In this document: piece after piece, positions 25,280 to 38,259 of the stretch
How the letters are laid out: the number at the start of each line of letters is the position of its first letter
How positions within the stretch are numbered: the stretch's first letter is position 1
Assembly (NCBI GenBank): GCA_020137815.1
Contig: CM035362.1
Coordinates: forward strand, 2,140,729 to 2,204,728
Source of the DNA: Hormiphora californensis
Taxonomy: Eukaryota; Ctenophora; Tentaculata; Cydippida; Pleurobrachiidae
Length of the DNA stretch: 64,000 nt
Direction of reading: 5' to 3'
Notes under the pieces: model-generated
The model's input: the letters and a program-made list of their open reading frames with translations, nothing else
Told to the model about the DNA's origin: nothing
Databases searched by the model: none
Made by a program: the position numbers and the translations under genes

Positions 25280-28235
25280 GGGCACGGCCCTTAATGACTT
25301 CAATACAGCTTTGATATTCTTAAATTTTTCACCACTTTTTGTAAAGCACATGATGATGTTATAAGGAAGAGTGTTTTGTTATGATTTTTTACGAACTTGA
25401 AATTTCTAAAACTTTATCTAAATCTCGATTCGGTTCAAAGTGAGTGTCTCCAGAAAGGTTTAGAGAATTCTGTCGACAGGGGGCTTATCGTCCCCAAAGG
25501 GCTAAATCTCGATTTGTGGTTTATCATTGGTCGAATTATCGAATATAAAAGAGAGACATCACTTACAATTTGAAGTAGAATCATATAACATTTCATTTTC
25601 AGCTGCCTACTTTGTGAAGTCATCAACCAAGTCTCCGATTCTACTTCTTTTCTAGCTTTGAGCAATAATTTTCACCAAGAAACATCTTAATTATAATAAT
25701 TCTTGCATATAACCTGCTGCAAAGAACAACTGTTTATTGGTGACAATTAAACATTGCCACCGGACAGGATCTTGTGTAGAGAGATAGAATATAGAGAGCG
25801 TTAGAGGGCCAACCCCCAACACCCCAAAAGTTAAAATTAAAATTTAAAAATTTGATTTTAAACCCGCAACACCAGCGGCCTTTAAAAATTTCTCTCCCCT
25901 TTTAAAAAGTAACAATCTCACGCAGTTTTTGACGTCGCTTGGAGGGACAAAATTTTGCCCTTGGTTTACTGCATCTGACCCTAACATTATCGTCGATGTA
26001 CCGTAATCACATTGCCATCGATATACCACCGTACTCACATTGCCATCGATATACCACGGTTCTCAGATTGGCATCGATGTACCGTACTCAAAAAATTTAT
26101 GGGTTTGGCAGTTCTGGTGGCTTCGTTTGACTGCTTTTGTAAGAAAAGAGAGAAAAATCGTTGTTTTTTTTTATTTTTTTTTTTTTTTTTTTTTTAGAAT
26201 AAAGTGAGAGGGAAAAAAGAGAGAAAAAAAGAGAAAAAAAAAATAAGAGAAGAGAGGAGAGGAGAAGGAGAGGGGAAAAGAAAGAAAAAAAGAGGAGATA
26301 AAAGAAGAGGGAGAGAAAAAAAGAGAGATATATAGACGTGTGAAAATTTTATGTTTTTAGCTCCCTAGAGCTCCCTTACCACAAAAAACCAACTAAATAC
26401 AAATTGGACCTGAAAAATTTTTTTATAGCCCCCCGGGCCCCCTTTTATTTGAGTATTAATCCTATGATGGTTTTTAAAAAAATTTTATTTTTTAAGTGGA
26501 AATTTGTGAACTTCAGAAAGTTCACTCTAGACTAAGGACACTTAGAATTTTTTCCCATTGATAAAAAAATCAACCCCCGTTTTTCTTTCTATCTCTCTCT
26601 TTCTCTCCTTTCTCGCTTGTCCACAGCAAGGGACGTGCAAAGTTTTTTTCCCCCCCCCCCTCTCTATCTTTTCCCCCCCTTCTCTCTCTCTCTTTCTCTC
26701 TTTTCTCTTCTCTTCTCTCTTCTCTCTCTCTCTCTCTCTTCTCTCTCTCCTCCCCTTTCTCTCCCCTTTTCTCTCTTCCTCCCCCCCTTTTTTTATTTTT
26801 TTCACATCGTCCTTCCCTCGTATTACCCCTCCTTTTTTTGTCCATTTTCATTTCCTCATCCTTTTAAAAATAGAGCCCTTTCACGGAACACCTGGTGTAC
26901 GGGTGTGCCTGCTTTTTCCTTTCGTTCACAGTTTTGATGATGATCCTTTGTCGGGAACAGCTAGGATTCAATGATGACTGATGCCATTATCATGCTAGGT
27001 TTATTTATTGGCGAAATTTAGTATTTACGGCGAAACCGTATGTTTAGTTTGCTGCAACGAACTTAGAGTCTGTAACAGTCCTTATGCTTAGTAAACACTA
27101 TTCCGAAATTACACGCCTCAAAAACAGCCGATTGGTCAACTTATTGATTCAGCTTGGATTGAATTTATCCTAGTAGTCGTCTCGCTTGATAAACCCAGTT
27201 CTGCAGAATTCAAGCCTCGAGTATGAGTTCTTTATGAGAAATATACTGCCCTCTCAAACGTTGATACCACTGTGATTCGATGTGATCTTACACCGACTAT
27301 AACCCTTAGATTTACTGAGTTATTTCATAACCTAGCGTAGTCTGTGTCTCGAAATCTCTGTCTGACGGCGCCGACCGAATCAAAATGGGTTCTTCACTTC
27401 TTCATTTTTTAAGAACAGGTGTGTTTTACGTTTCGTACCAATTTCCCTACAAGTTGTACCTACCATGTGTTTTCTCTAAAGAGATATCTGATACTCGGTG
27501 TTCTTGTTTTTTTCATGTGAGAAGGAGAGCGACCCCGAAGGGAAATAATCAGTTTTTTTTTCCTGTACCCTTTTAGTTTTTGTAAACCATTTTTATTTAA
27601 ATTTAAATCCTAAATTGGGAAAAGTTCCCCACTGGGCAAAATGGAATTTCCAAAATTTTGAAAAATAGACCCAAAAATTTGGATTTTTTAGTGCCCACTT
27701 TAGTTTTCTTTTAAATTTTTGGCCCGGCCCCTTTTTTGGGGTAATTTTTAATTCCCCCTTTTCTTTTTTCCTTTCTTTTCCCCCCCCCCCCCCCTTTTTT
27801 TTTTTCCCCCCCCCCCCCTCTTCTCTTCTCTCTCTCCCCTTCTTTTTTCTCTTTCCTTTTTTTCTTTTCTCCTTCTCTTCCCACCTTTCTATTTCGTGGC
27901 TTGGGCGCCGATCTGGTTTTAGCCTTGCCCTATTTCTTTTCCTTCCCCCCCCATTTTTTTTGCGTTTTTATTCTTTTAAACCCCAAAATTAATTTTTGTA
28001 AATTTTTTGGGCCCTTTTGTTATGAATTTTTTTTTTTAAATCTTTTTAAAAAATTAAAAAAAGGTTAAAAACAGAAATTTAAACCCCGGGGGGGCGGGGG
28101 GGCCCGGAAGAAAGGGAAGATTGGGGGTGGAAAGGAAAAAAGAACCCAAAAGGGGGGGGAAAAAGAGTTGGGAAAAAGGGAAAAAAAAGGGGAAAAAAAG
28201 GGGGCATGTTATTTGACAGAAAAAAAAGTAGGGGG

Positions 28236-28430
<195 letters not shown>

Positions 28431-28886
28431 GTTATTTAAATTTTATTACCCTTTTAATTTCCCCTTTAAATATTTGGCCCCGGGGAAAACCCAAAGTGGG
28501 AAAGTACAAGGTTCAACCAACCCCAATTTTCCCACGGCCGGGTTTTGGTTTAAAAAAAAACTTTAATAATTATATTTTTTAAACCCCAGTATGCCCCAAG
28601 CTTACCAAGCAATTAAAAAGGAAAAGAGAGAAAAAATGAAAAAAAAGGGTGAAAAATTTGAAAAAATTCGGAAAAATAAGGGGTAGAAAAAAAAAATTAA
28701 GGGAAAAAAGAAATAATAAAAAAGGGAAAAAAGGGGGGACTTTATTTACTTTTTAGTAAGTATTAACCTGCAGTTAAAACAGTCAGATATATCACATTGT
28801 GGATCGTATATGAGTGGGAGTGTAAGAACAGGAAGTCAAGACATTCGGAGGGTGGATCAACCAGAAGATAGATAGATAGCGAGGGA

Positions 28887-28889
<3 letters not shown>

Positions 28890-28957
<68 letters not shown>
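28890..28957. repeat. (GA)n microsatellite
   Basis: About 34 GA units, preceded by GATA repeats. Confidence 0.95.
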
Positions 28958-28958
<1 letters not shown>

Positions 28959-30736
28959 AGTGTTGGAGTGTTGTATACAGAACCATTATAGTACGCGTGG
29001 ACCCATTAACCCACACCCCAGCAGCTCTTGCCGTTGAACCACACACGTTGGACATAACATACACACAGACCTAGCATAGTCCAAGGCTTTCATTTGAAAT
29101 TGACTCTATATTCGGACTTTAGATCGACAAGAGTATAGGTTTAGTTGTATTGTCCATGTTGTATTGACCAGATCTTGTAGTAACTTGTAGTAATTTGGCG
29201 AATGCACATTTTTACAGACGTGTCCAATGTTATTGTTACACAAAGCCTTATACATATTAGGTGTTGGCCGAACAATAACATGAAAATTAATTTTGCCTTC
29301 ACTTGGCTGATCCTAGTTTCTGTTATTTAACCTCTCTTGTATCCTATCAATTGTACCTTACCCTTGTATCATACCCTTGCACCAGCTACCTTGGCCCCGG
29401 AAGATACCAGCAAAGTGAGAGGTTCAAACACACACACCCTTGTATCCTACCGGCCTTGACCTTATACTGTTATGCAACTTTAATTCTGTGACCATAATTA
29501 GTGAGTAGTTTAATGACACCCCTATGTGATGACACACCTTAAGTCTTAACCAATGACACATATATACTAAAGGGAACAGCAGAGAGAAGAGAAAGTAGAA
29601 ATTAATAAGAGATAGAAGAGAAGTATAGAAAAAGAGAGTTGGAGCAGGAGAGAGAAGTAAGGGACTGAGAAGTATAGAAAAAGAGAGTTAGAAGAGGAGA
29701 GAGAAGAGACGTAGAACTAGAAAAAGAGAGTTGGAGCAGGGGTAGCGGGGCCGATACTTTTTTCTATCATCATATTGGTGTGTCATCGCATATAATATTT
29801 GTGGACGGAGGCGGTTGGAAAGTATATTGAGTTGAGACTCACTGGAATATACTTAGTAAATATATTCAGGGAAATAATTTATCGGGAAAATAGAAAGAAG
29901 AAGAGAGGTAAAAATAAAAATATAAAGATAAAAGCTGGTAGGAAAATGATAGGCCGCCGAGAACGAATTGACACACTGCCTCACGACTAATGGTCATCAT
30001 GTGTATGTGACACACAGCTCTCTCTCTCTCTCCACAATATGGTCATTACTGCACGTCTTAATGGCCGCGTGAGTTTCCATCGCGAACACAAATGTTTGCG
30101 CATCAATTACAAAATTGCATTCATTTTCACTTCTATGGAGAGCCGCCACTATTATAATCACCATATACCGTTCGCCAGTTAGTAATTGCAAAGTTCATCG
30201 TGTACTAGTGTCTGAGAAGATACAGTACTCCTCTGATCCTCTGTGACACCTGCATATAATAATGAATTACTGACTAATGATTCGCAATTCGAATTAACAT
30301 AAGGAGCTCTCTCTCTAGTGATCTCTTTCATTAAAGTGCCTTTATAATTCTCATTTCTCAATTTCACAGCCGATCTTGTATTGTTCTTTTCTCTTACTAA
30401 TTTAAGGGACTTTGTCTATTGTTGAAATTTTTCTGACATTGTACATGACAGTGACAAGAAAACATACGAGTGTTTGTTTTAAAACCTCCTCTTCTTGTTG
30501 AGCTTGATACCCCCTTTTGGCAAGTCTGTGAATTACTGAATTGTAACAATTCTCCAATTACCTCAGACTCGATGACATTGACATCGTTGAAAAGAAAGAT
30601 AACGTTGTGAGAGACTTTGTGTGAAGGGATAGTTAATGCGCCTTCCGAGATTGTTATTACATATATGGAGAGTTATATAGAAGATTGTCAGCGAAGGAAG
30701 GAAAGGAAAGTCTATAATTATAACAATACATCTATA

Positions 30737-30808
30737 TGGGGTAAGAGAGAGCATAAAATTATCTTATCTGAGCTCAGATAAGATAATTTCCTGCTCTCTC
30801 TTACCCCA
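30737..30808. repeat. 72-bp hairpin palindrome
   Basis: Arms TGGGGTAAGAGAGAGCA and its complement enclose an inner dyad TTATCTTATCTGAGCTCAG; there is a small mismatch in the middle of the arms. Confidence 0.85.
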
Positions 30809-31460
30809 TGAGTTGTATATATAGCTCAGATCATATATTATTGGGGGAAGCTCGAGAGCAGGACATTATCTCATGACTTATCCATATCTGGGTGTCTATC
30901 GCAGCTGTTTTTCCATTTTCCATCTATAGTTGGTATCATCATTATTCATTTTTGGTAGGAATAATTATTCATTATTGGTATTCATGTAAATTCCGGAAAT
31001 CTAAAAAACCCTGGATTTGATCCATCATGATGACATGTGACACATGACTTTTTCACGTTCCACCAACTCTTTGTGACATGTCATGATGTATATCCATATC
31101 TGATTCGTCTGCCCTCTTTGAAATATGTTCAATGATGCTGCAGCAGGTGGCGGAATGATTAAATTAGAGAGTCATTAAATATGTCCTGTATTTCTTTTCG
31201 TTACATATTACTTTTATATAGGAGAGGAGACTCGAGAGGCGAGAGGGTGGAGTCGGAGAGAAAGAGGCAAGATTCTCTCTCGGGGCTACCAAATTGTGTG
31301 ACGGTCTGTGGCATTTTGAAATGTGTTGCCGTACATTGTCTCGCCGAAGATTTGAGAGTTGCTAGCGATCGTTCTGGGGAAAAACAGATTGTACGCAACT
31401 TTTGGGAGCATAATGGAGACTGGAGAGAGGGGAAGAACAGGATTGGGTGAGAGAGATGGA

Positions 31461-31462
<2 letters not shown>

Positions 31463-31556
<94 letters not shown>
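31463..31556. repeat. (GA)n microsatellite
   Basis: Nearly pure GA dinucleotide with one GAAA interruption. Confidence 0.95.
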
Positions 31557-31557
<1 letters not shown>

Positions 31558-32248
31558 TTGTGAGAAAAAAAAGGTAGTACCCAAAATGATTCCCCTAAAA
31601 TCTAATTGCTTTCTTGGCTGTAGTACTCCACAATTCATACAGTTGAAGGAGAAGCCTAATTTTCCTGTCAGAGTGTGTCCTTTCTCGTCTCATAAACGAC
31701 TGCCCTCTCCGAACTTGGTGACGCGGCCACCCCTACACTGGCCGCGCGAAGCGGGCTGAGTATTATAACATAATAGGGGATTTCATCACCAATCTCCGAA
31801 CCGGTGTGATGTTACAGGGGGGGGGGGGGTGTTACAGTCATGTAGTACCATGACAATTGCCCTTAATTCCTCCTTGAATTGTCTTGCCATACATGCTCAC
31901 CCCGTCGCGTCGGCCCCATGTACAGACTGGGAACATGTCAAAATCGTCCTTTCATTCTCGCCTCAATCATTTTTTGAAGCAAATCTTAAAATTGGTTCGT
32001 CCATGTCGATATACTTCGTGACGTTGACAGTTCTATTAAAATCATAATTGTCTTCCTGATTCGATGCATGCGATCCATAGCCGTGATTGATAATTTGGCT
32101 TTACCATCAGATTTCCGATATAATGTACAATGTATGTATTTTCTTTCTGTAACAACAATTTTTTCCTGCCCACGGCTGAATGTCGAAGTTTCGCCAACAA
32201 AATGTATATTGCTACGCTTAAATAATCTGCCTCAATGCTACACTTACA

Positions 32249-32335
32249 TAATCCCACAAGGCTTACATTATTTATGAGGGATATCCTGTAAGTTACAGGA
32301 TATCCCTCATAAATAATGTAAGCCTTGTGGGATTA
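32249..32335. repeat. Perfect 87-bp palindrome
   Basis: Two 43-base arms (outer end TAATCCCACAAGGCTTACAT) with a single central base, no mismatches seen. Confidence 0.93.
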
Positions 32336-32502
32336 GTCTCAACTTTCCTTTACACACGCGCCTAAAACACGCCTTTCCATTGTTTGACCTAGCACAACTT
32401 TTTGTTTGTTCTGCTTCTCATTAGAAGCTCGTTAGTGTACCTTTCTGTATCAGCATAGTTTTAAAACCTCCGATCAGTTTAGCAACTTTTTAACCTTTTT
32501 AA

Positions 32503-33893
32503 GGGTACGCTAACCAAAAATTTTTTTCGAGTGCAGGGAAATCTCTCACCGTAGGGTTGTAGGCCATGCCAAGGAGACCTCAAATATGCAATTTGAGCTC
32601 TCAAGTCGAATTCATATTTTTGCTACAGCTGTTTAAAAAATGTACTGAAAATACGTTTTTGGCATCTCGAAAAATTTTTTTTAAAGATAGGAGCATGAAA
32701 ATTTGGGGATTTGAAGAGGACATGAAGGTGAATAACCACAAAAATTTTTTTTGCAATCCGAGCTGATTTCCGGTCCTGAGATGGATTTCTTTTTTTCCAC
32801 TTTAACGCCCTATTTGGCAAAGTTCCGAAAAACATGTGAAAGCTGTAAATTGGTGAAAAGTTGCGTCTAACGATTATCTAAGTGGCCATAAATTTTGGGC
32901 GTGTCCTTATTTGAGGTGTGTCGTACAGAGTTTTTTTTGTGAAAGCCGTCATTTCAGAAATAAATAAATTCCCTGTATCTCAAAAACGGCTGATCGTAGA
33001 GACCTGAGACTATGCTTAAACGATTCAGAAGGTCCGATTTTGGGGGGGTCTTCTGAGAGACATTTTGCTCCTACTTCAACCGTTTTTGCTGTAATTGCGA
33101 AAAACAAATTCTATGAAAAGGGCAAAGGCTAAACTCCAATATCCTGTAATTAGGGAATTTTAGCTAAGAAAGGGCCGAAACTATGGAAAAATGTTTAACA
33201 AGCTAATTCCTTCACTATTTGGTCCATATGGGTCCCTATAATCATAAAAAACAAAATCACAAAAAATCCACGATGGCGAAGATGGGTTTTCGTTTTTCGC
33301 AATTACAGCAAAAACGGTTGAAGTAGGAGCAAAATGTCTCTCAGAAGACCCCCCCAAAATCGGACCTTCTGAATCGTTTAAGCATAGTCTCAGGTCTCTA
33401 CGATCAGCCGTTTTTGAGATACAGGGAATTTATTTATTTCTGAAATGACGGCTTTCACAAAAAAGACTCTGTACGACACACCTCAAATAAGGACACGCCC
33501 AAAATTTATGGCCACTTAGATAATCGTTAGACGCAACTTTTCACCAATTTACAGCTTTCACATGTTTTCGGAACTTTGCCAAATAGGGCGTTAAAGTGGA
33601 AAAAAAGAAATCCATCTCAGGACCGGAAATCAGCTCGGATTGCAAAAAAAATTTTTGTGGTTATTCACCTTCATGTCCTCTTCAAATCCCCAAATTTTCA
33701 TGCTCCTATCTTTAAAAAAAATTTTTCGAGATGCCAAAAACGTATTTTCAGTACATTTTTTAAACAGCTGTAGCAAAAATATGAATTCGACTTGAGAGCT
33801 CAAATTGCATATTTGAGGTCTCCTTGGCATGGCCTACAACCCTACGGTGAGAGATTTCCCTGCACTCGAAAAAAATTTTTGGTTAGCGTACCC
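32503..33893. mobile_element. 1.39-kb fold-back element with about 600-bp arms
   Basis: The left arm 32503 to about 33108 is mirrored almost perfectly from about 33290 to 33893, around a 180-bp loop. The ends read GGGTACGCTAACCAAAAAT and complement and are flanked by TTAA at 32499-32502 and 33894-33897. Identical short open frames appear in both arms (32566-32766 and 33630-33830), which shows that they are repeat artefacts. TTAA at both ends suggests a piggyBac-type non-autonomous element. Confidence 0.9.
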
Positions 33894-34015
33894 TTAAACA
33901 GTAAACACCCTTTCCGGAATAGCTTTCCTAATTCTTAATCGAATTTTAGTACTGCTAAATTGTTGTTTTTCTTTAGTTTTAACTCCCCTAACCCCAAACC
34001 ATCTCCTCCAGCCCA

Positions 34016-34033
34016 ATGTACAGCCGTAGCTGA
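34016..34033 (+). promoter_or_regulatory. Possible upstream ORF of the GPCR
   Basis: A five-codon ATG frame (MYSRS, stop) ends 16 nt before the chosen GPCR start. It would reduce initiation at the main ATG if the transcript begins upstream of it; transcript data are not available. Confidence 0.35.
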
Positions 34034-34049
34034 ACAACAAACCACCTGA

Positions 34050-36488
34050 ATGATGATGGGTGCCAATGGTCATGTTGCTATTGCGGTGGGGTTCATTGCA
34101 GGACTCGCCCTGCTGGGTAACATTATGATAACCATAGTCGGTCTGAGACTCCCAACACACCCCAAGAACCTAACGCAGGTGATTTTACAGATAACATAGC
34201 CTGATTTTGTTAGATAAGGTGTCCCACATTTAGTCCTTACAAGATTTTACAACCCCCAATAATCTTATTAGTCTGAGCTGGCGTGACACTGTCAGGCCAA
34301 TGCTCTGACCACAGTTCTCGCGCGCTCCGCCAGGCGTGACACTGACACTTGACAGCCCCGATCTGAGACAGCAAGTTATTGGTTTCCACCCGACCATTCG
34401 TTCGAAAATTTGTTTGGTGATAAACTAACCAAATATTAATTAAATTTTAATTGACAGGTGTTCCTAATCAGCCTATCGATAGCGGATATACTGATGTCAG
34501 TACAAGTACCCTTCTACATTGCTGGTCTGACAGACAAAGTTTTTACAGACAACTCTAACGCACTGGTTAGTGAATACTTTAAAATTTCCTGTTTCTCATG
34601 TATACATGTTGACGTACATGTGACTGTACAACGTACATGTACGTATATTTGTACGTAATCACAGTAAATATTTCAACTCCTTATCACGATTTCTAAACTA
34701 TCAGTATCAGTATCATCTTCCCCGTTTTCTAATCTCGATATGTTCCTTTACGAAAAGAGCGTCGAGCTAGGAAAGTCTAACAGCTCGAACTATCCCCTCG
34801 CAGACGAATGTGTTGTGTAGTATGTCTAGTTTTGTGGCATGGATGGCGATCAAAGCCAACATATTCATGGTCATGGTCATGGGTATTGACAGGATGATTG
34901 CCACGTGTTATGCTGCCGCGTAAGTATAATCTGTTGAAGCGGAATGTTACTTTTAGAACTTGGAAGGAACCCTTCATTTCGCAGATTCCATTTTCTTTTA
35001 ATTTCTAAGAAGAGTATTGAAGCCCGCGGGTTTAACATCAATCCACCTAATATCTCCAGGTATCTAAATAAAGTGAGACGAGAGTATGCTGTGACAGCGT
35101 GTGTTATTGTCTGGGTTCTCTCCTTCTGTCTGGCAGGTCTTCCCGGTCTCTTTACCCTTGTTTTTCCAGGAGGAATCTCCAACCCGTACTCTTATGACGA
35201 AATGGTAAAAGTTGTACTGATTATGCCTAAAATATTAATAGTTCATTTTGCAAGTCTTGCAGACTTTGTAGCAGCCTCGAGGTAGTCAACATAAACCAAT
35301 CTTAATGATGATTCTGAATCAGTGAATCATAGCTTTATCTTGTTTTTCATGAACACACAACCATTTCAGTTTGCCACGTGTACCGTATTCCCTGATTTCT
35401 GCGAGGACAGCCACAAAGCAGAATACGCTCCTCTCAAAGTGTATTTCATCCTGGACATGGTAGTCACGGTCTTCCTCCCCCTTTGTATTATAGTGTTCTG
35501 TTACATCCGGATCTGTAGCAAGATATTTGATCTCAAGAAGATCAGGACCATCAGCAGGCATTTTAGTCAGAGACAGATCTTTAAACGGTCAAGCAAGGCT
35601 GATAGGACGGATGACGGGGGTAAACAGTCCATCAGAAAACTACAATCAAACTCTTCAACTGATGTTAACATGAGCAGGGCAGGTGATACTATTTCAACAA
35701 TTCCTGAAACCCCGATAGAAGGGAGTACTTCTATATTCGCTAAAACGTCAGATGATCCACTCATGCCGTACATGATGTCGGACCAACCTGTACGGCCTTT
35801 CCGGCTGTCCCTTGGTCACGCAGGCCGGGATAAACAGTTCGATATGACAAGTGAAGAACCTATTTCAACCCCTACCCGGATAAACTTTAATCGGGCACAA
35901 AGTCAGGTTCAATTCAAGCTGAGCGCCACTAAACTTGAAGAGGAAGAAATATCGGAGTGTACTCCAACTGGGACTTGTGGTGTAGCATCACTTCCAACAT
36001 CAGCAGACCCCCCTGTATACATGGTCGATCCAACTCTCCAACGGAAACGCTTTAATTTCTTCACAATTGACACTAAACTAGAAGAATGCCCCGAAGTCCC
36101 GTGTCGTACTCGTGGTGGGATAATTTCCAGTAGCATTGGGGTGATTGAAAAGCACTATAATGCCATTGAGTCGGCACGAGATGAATTAGCTAAGAAGATG
36201 AGGGTATACAAATACCAGATTCGGGTGGCGCGGACTGCGGTGGTGGTCTGTACGTTCTTTGTGATTTGTTATATAATATTTGAAACTGCTGTTATCATAG
36301 TACTGTCAGCTGACCGAGATCTTTGCCGGGACGATAATGTATCTCATTATGTTAGTTATAGTCATCTTATGCTGTTCGTTAACTCGGCACTCAATGTTAT
36401 GATTTATGGGCTTATGCATAGGTCGGTGAGAGCACAGGTAACGAAGATCTTGTGTTTTACTAAAGTTAGGCAGAATACAAATTCGTAA
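34050..36488 (+). CDS. Class A (rhodopsin-like) G protein-coupled receptor, 5 exons, 538 aa
   Basis: Exons 34050-34178, 34458-34565, 34804-34919, 35060-35204 and 35370-36488 join in frame for 539 codons including stop. Seven membrane segments are visible. TM1 has the GN motif (LLGNIMITIVG), TM2 has LSIAD, Cys precedes TM3 (VLCSMSSF), TM3 ends in DRM instead of DRY, TM4 has VIVWVLSF, extracellular loop 2 has CTVFPDFCEDS, TM5 has FLPLCIIVFCYIRI, TM7 has NSALNVMIYG in place of NPxxY. The CWxP motif of TM6 is replaced by VICYIIFE. There is no retinal-binding Lys in TM7, so it is not an opsin. Intracellular loop 3 is very long (about 200 residues, Ser/Thr-rich), while the N-terminus is only a few residues. 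Ligand unknown; orphan receptor. Confidence 0.85.
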
Positions 36489-36987
36489 TTTTCCTATGTT
36501 TTCGCTTTTTTACAAACCTAGCTATCAAAAACTTTGTTATATTCGTACTTTAAAAATTCCTCAAAAAGCTAATCTTCACTGCACCATATCCTAATTACTT
36601 GTTGTATGAATTGTGTGTGTGAGATTCCGAATATAACAACCATATCCTTGTCCATTTGAACGCTGTCTGACCAATGCTCTGACCACAGTTATTTGAGAGA
36701 AATGAGAATAGGCCCAGGTCAATGCTCTGACCACAGTTATATGAGAGAAATGAGAATAGGGTCAGGTCAATGCTCTGACAGTTTGAACGTCTGCAGACAG
36801 ACGTGCAATATATTGTGCAATTTGTCAAATCCTTGCTCTATTCAGGAGGCTCAGGAGTAGCGACATGAAAACTGCATAGCGACACACCTTCATTCTCTCA
36901 TTCTTCTGTTGGATTTAGTTAGGCTCACTAAATATTTCTCTCTTCTCGGCCACAAGATGAATGACTGTCTTCTCTGGAAGCTATCCA

Positions 36988-37087
<100 letters not shown>

Positions 37088-37446
37088 CCTCCTTTTCTGC
37101 TTCATATGCATATGATTCTCTCCCTCCCTCTCTCCTTTTATTCCTTCATAAATATGTAAGTGTGTCTTGCAGCTCATATGGATCCCCATGTGTCGCATTT
37201 AGAACACCTGGCCGGCCAGTGGTCTCAGAAGGAGCTCGCTAGATAATTAGAGACCAGAAATCACACCCAAGCTGCTGATAATATTTAACTGATTCAATGA
37301 AAGAAATAGGGTCATGCTAATGCTCTGGCAGGTATAGATCACGGGGATTTCGAGAAGTTGACTGCTGCAGATGTCATTGGTCTCTAGATTTTTCTGCAAT
37401 TTACCGGCCAAATTGGATATGGAGGATGCGGGTAGTACCCAAATTA

Positions 37447-37518
37447 CTGTCTGGCGCCGCGACCCATCTGAGCGCACTGTCGTTGAGAATCAAATTGGGG
37501 TCTGGCGCCGCCAGACAG
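37447..37518. mobile_element. 72-bp inverted-repeat element, family CTGTCTGGCG, copy A
   Basis: Starts CTGTCTGGCGCCG and ends with its complement, with GACCC-ATCTGAGCG and GAGAATCAAA inside. Related copies: 39687-39744 (other strand), 59085-59156, 63142-63209. Confidence 0.75.
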
Positions 37519-37534
37519 CCAAATTACATGTATG

Positions 37535-37972
37535 GCGGGAGACACACTGAAGTTGGGCGCGCTCGTTCAAATCTCAACCTCGCGACACACACTGAAGTTC
37601 GAAGTTTCGCGAAACCCCATTTTCGGCTGAGAAATCATTTGTAAGAGGCTAACTTATTTACTGGTACATCTCTCGAGGTGCCCTTTATCCATACTGAGTC
37701 AATTTCACGGTTTTTGAAATTTTTGGCTAATCCGGTCACAATTGTCCCAATTCACCAAAAATTTTAAAAACGATGAAATTGACCCGGTATTGATAAAGGA
37801 CACTTCGAGAGATGTACCAGTAAATAAACTAGCATCTTACAACTAATTTCTCAGTCGAAAATGGGTTTTCGCGAAACTATGAACTTTTCCGCGAAACTTC
37901 GAACTTCGAACTTCAGTGTGTGTCGCGAGGTTGAGAGTTGAACGCGCGCGACCAACTTCAGTGTGTCTCCCC
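37535..37972. mobile_element. Fold-back element of about 440 bp
   Basis: Long imperfect inverted repeat: GGGAGACACACTGAAGTTG at the left and CAACTTCAGTGTGTCTCCC at the right, arms of about 200 bp with shared CGCGACACACACTGAAGTTC and GTACATCTCTCGA segments. No ORF. Confidence 0.8.
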
Positions 37973-38259
37973 CCAGTGGCCATCAAAAGCTGGTCAAAAA
38001 ATATGAAACATTCTTTCTTGTGGACAAGTAATTAACACAACAAAATAACATATTGTATAGAAAGATCATGGTGGTGCTAAAAAGTACAAACACATGACAC
38101 AGAGTCTGCCAGGCCAAAAAACAGCTCAACGGTACCTTATATCACTTAAGTATCAGAATCTTCAGATGATGTGAAGAAGAGGTAGTAGCACTAGCAAGAG
38201 ATATATTTGAATCCTTCCACAGCCGTCTAAAAATGGAGTTGATGGTTAGATTATTATGG

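Noticed and set aside
31181-31450. 89-aa open frame before a GA array
   Set aside because: No domain, odd composition, no splice sites consistent with a neighbouring exon.
32566-33830. Mirrored ORFs MPRRPQICNLSSQ and MPNRALKWKKRNP
   Set aside because: Identical peptides occur in both arms of the fold-back element, so they are repeat sequence and not genes.
34050-36488. Opsin identity for the GPCR
   Set aside because: TM7 reads LMLFVNSALNVMIYG with no Lys for retinal attachment.
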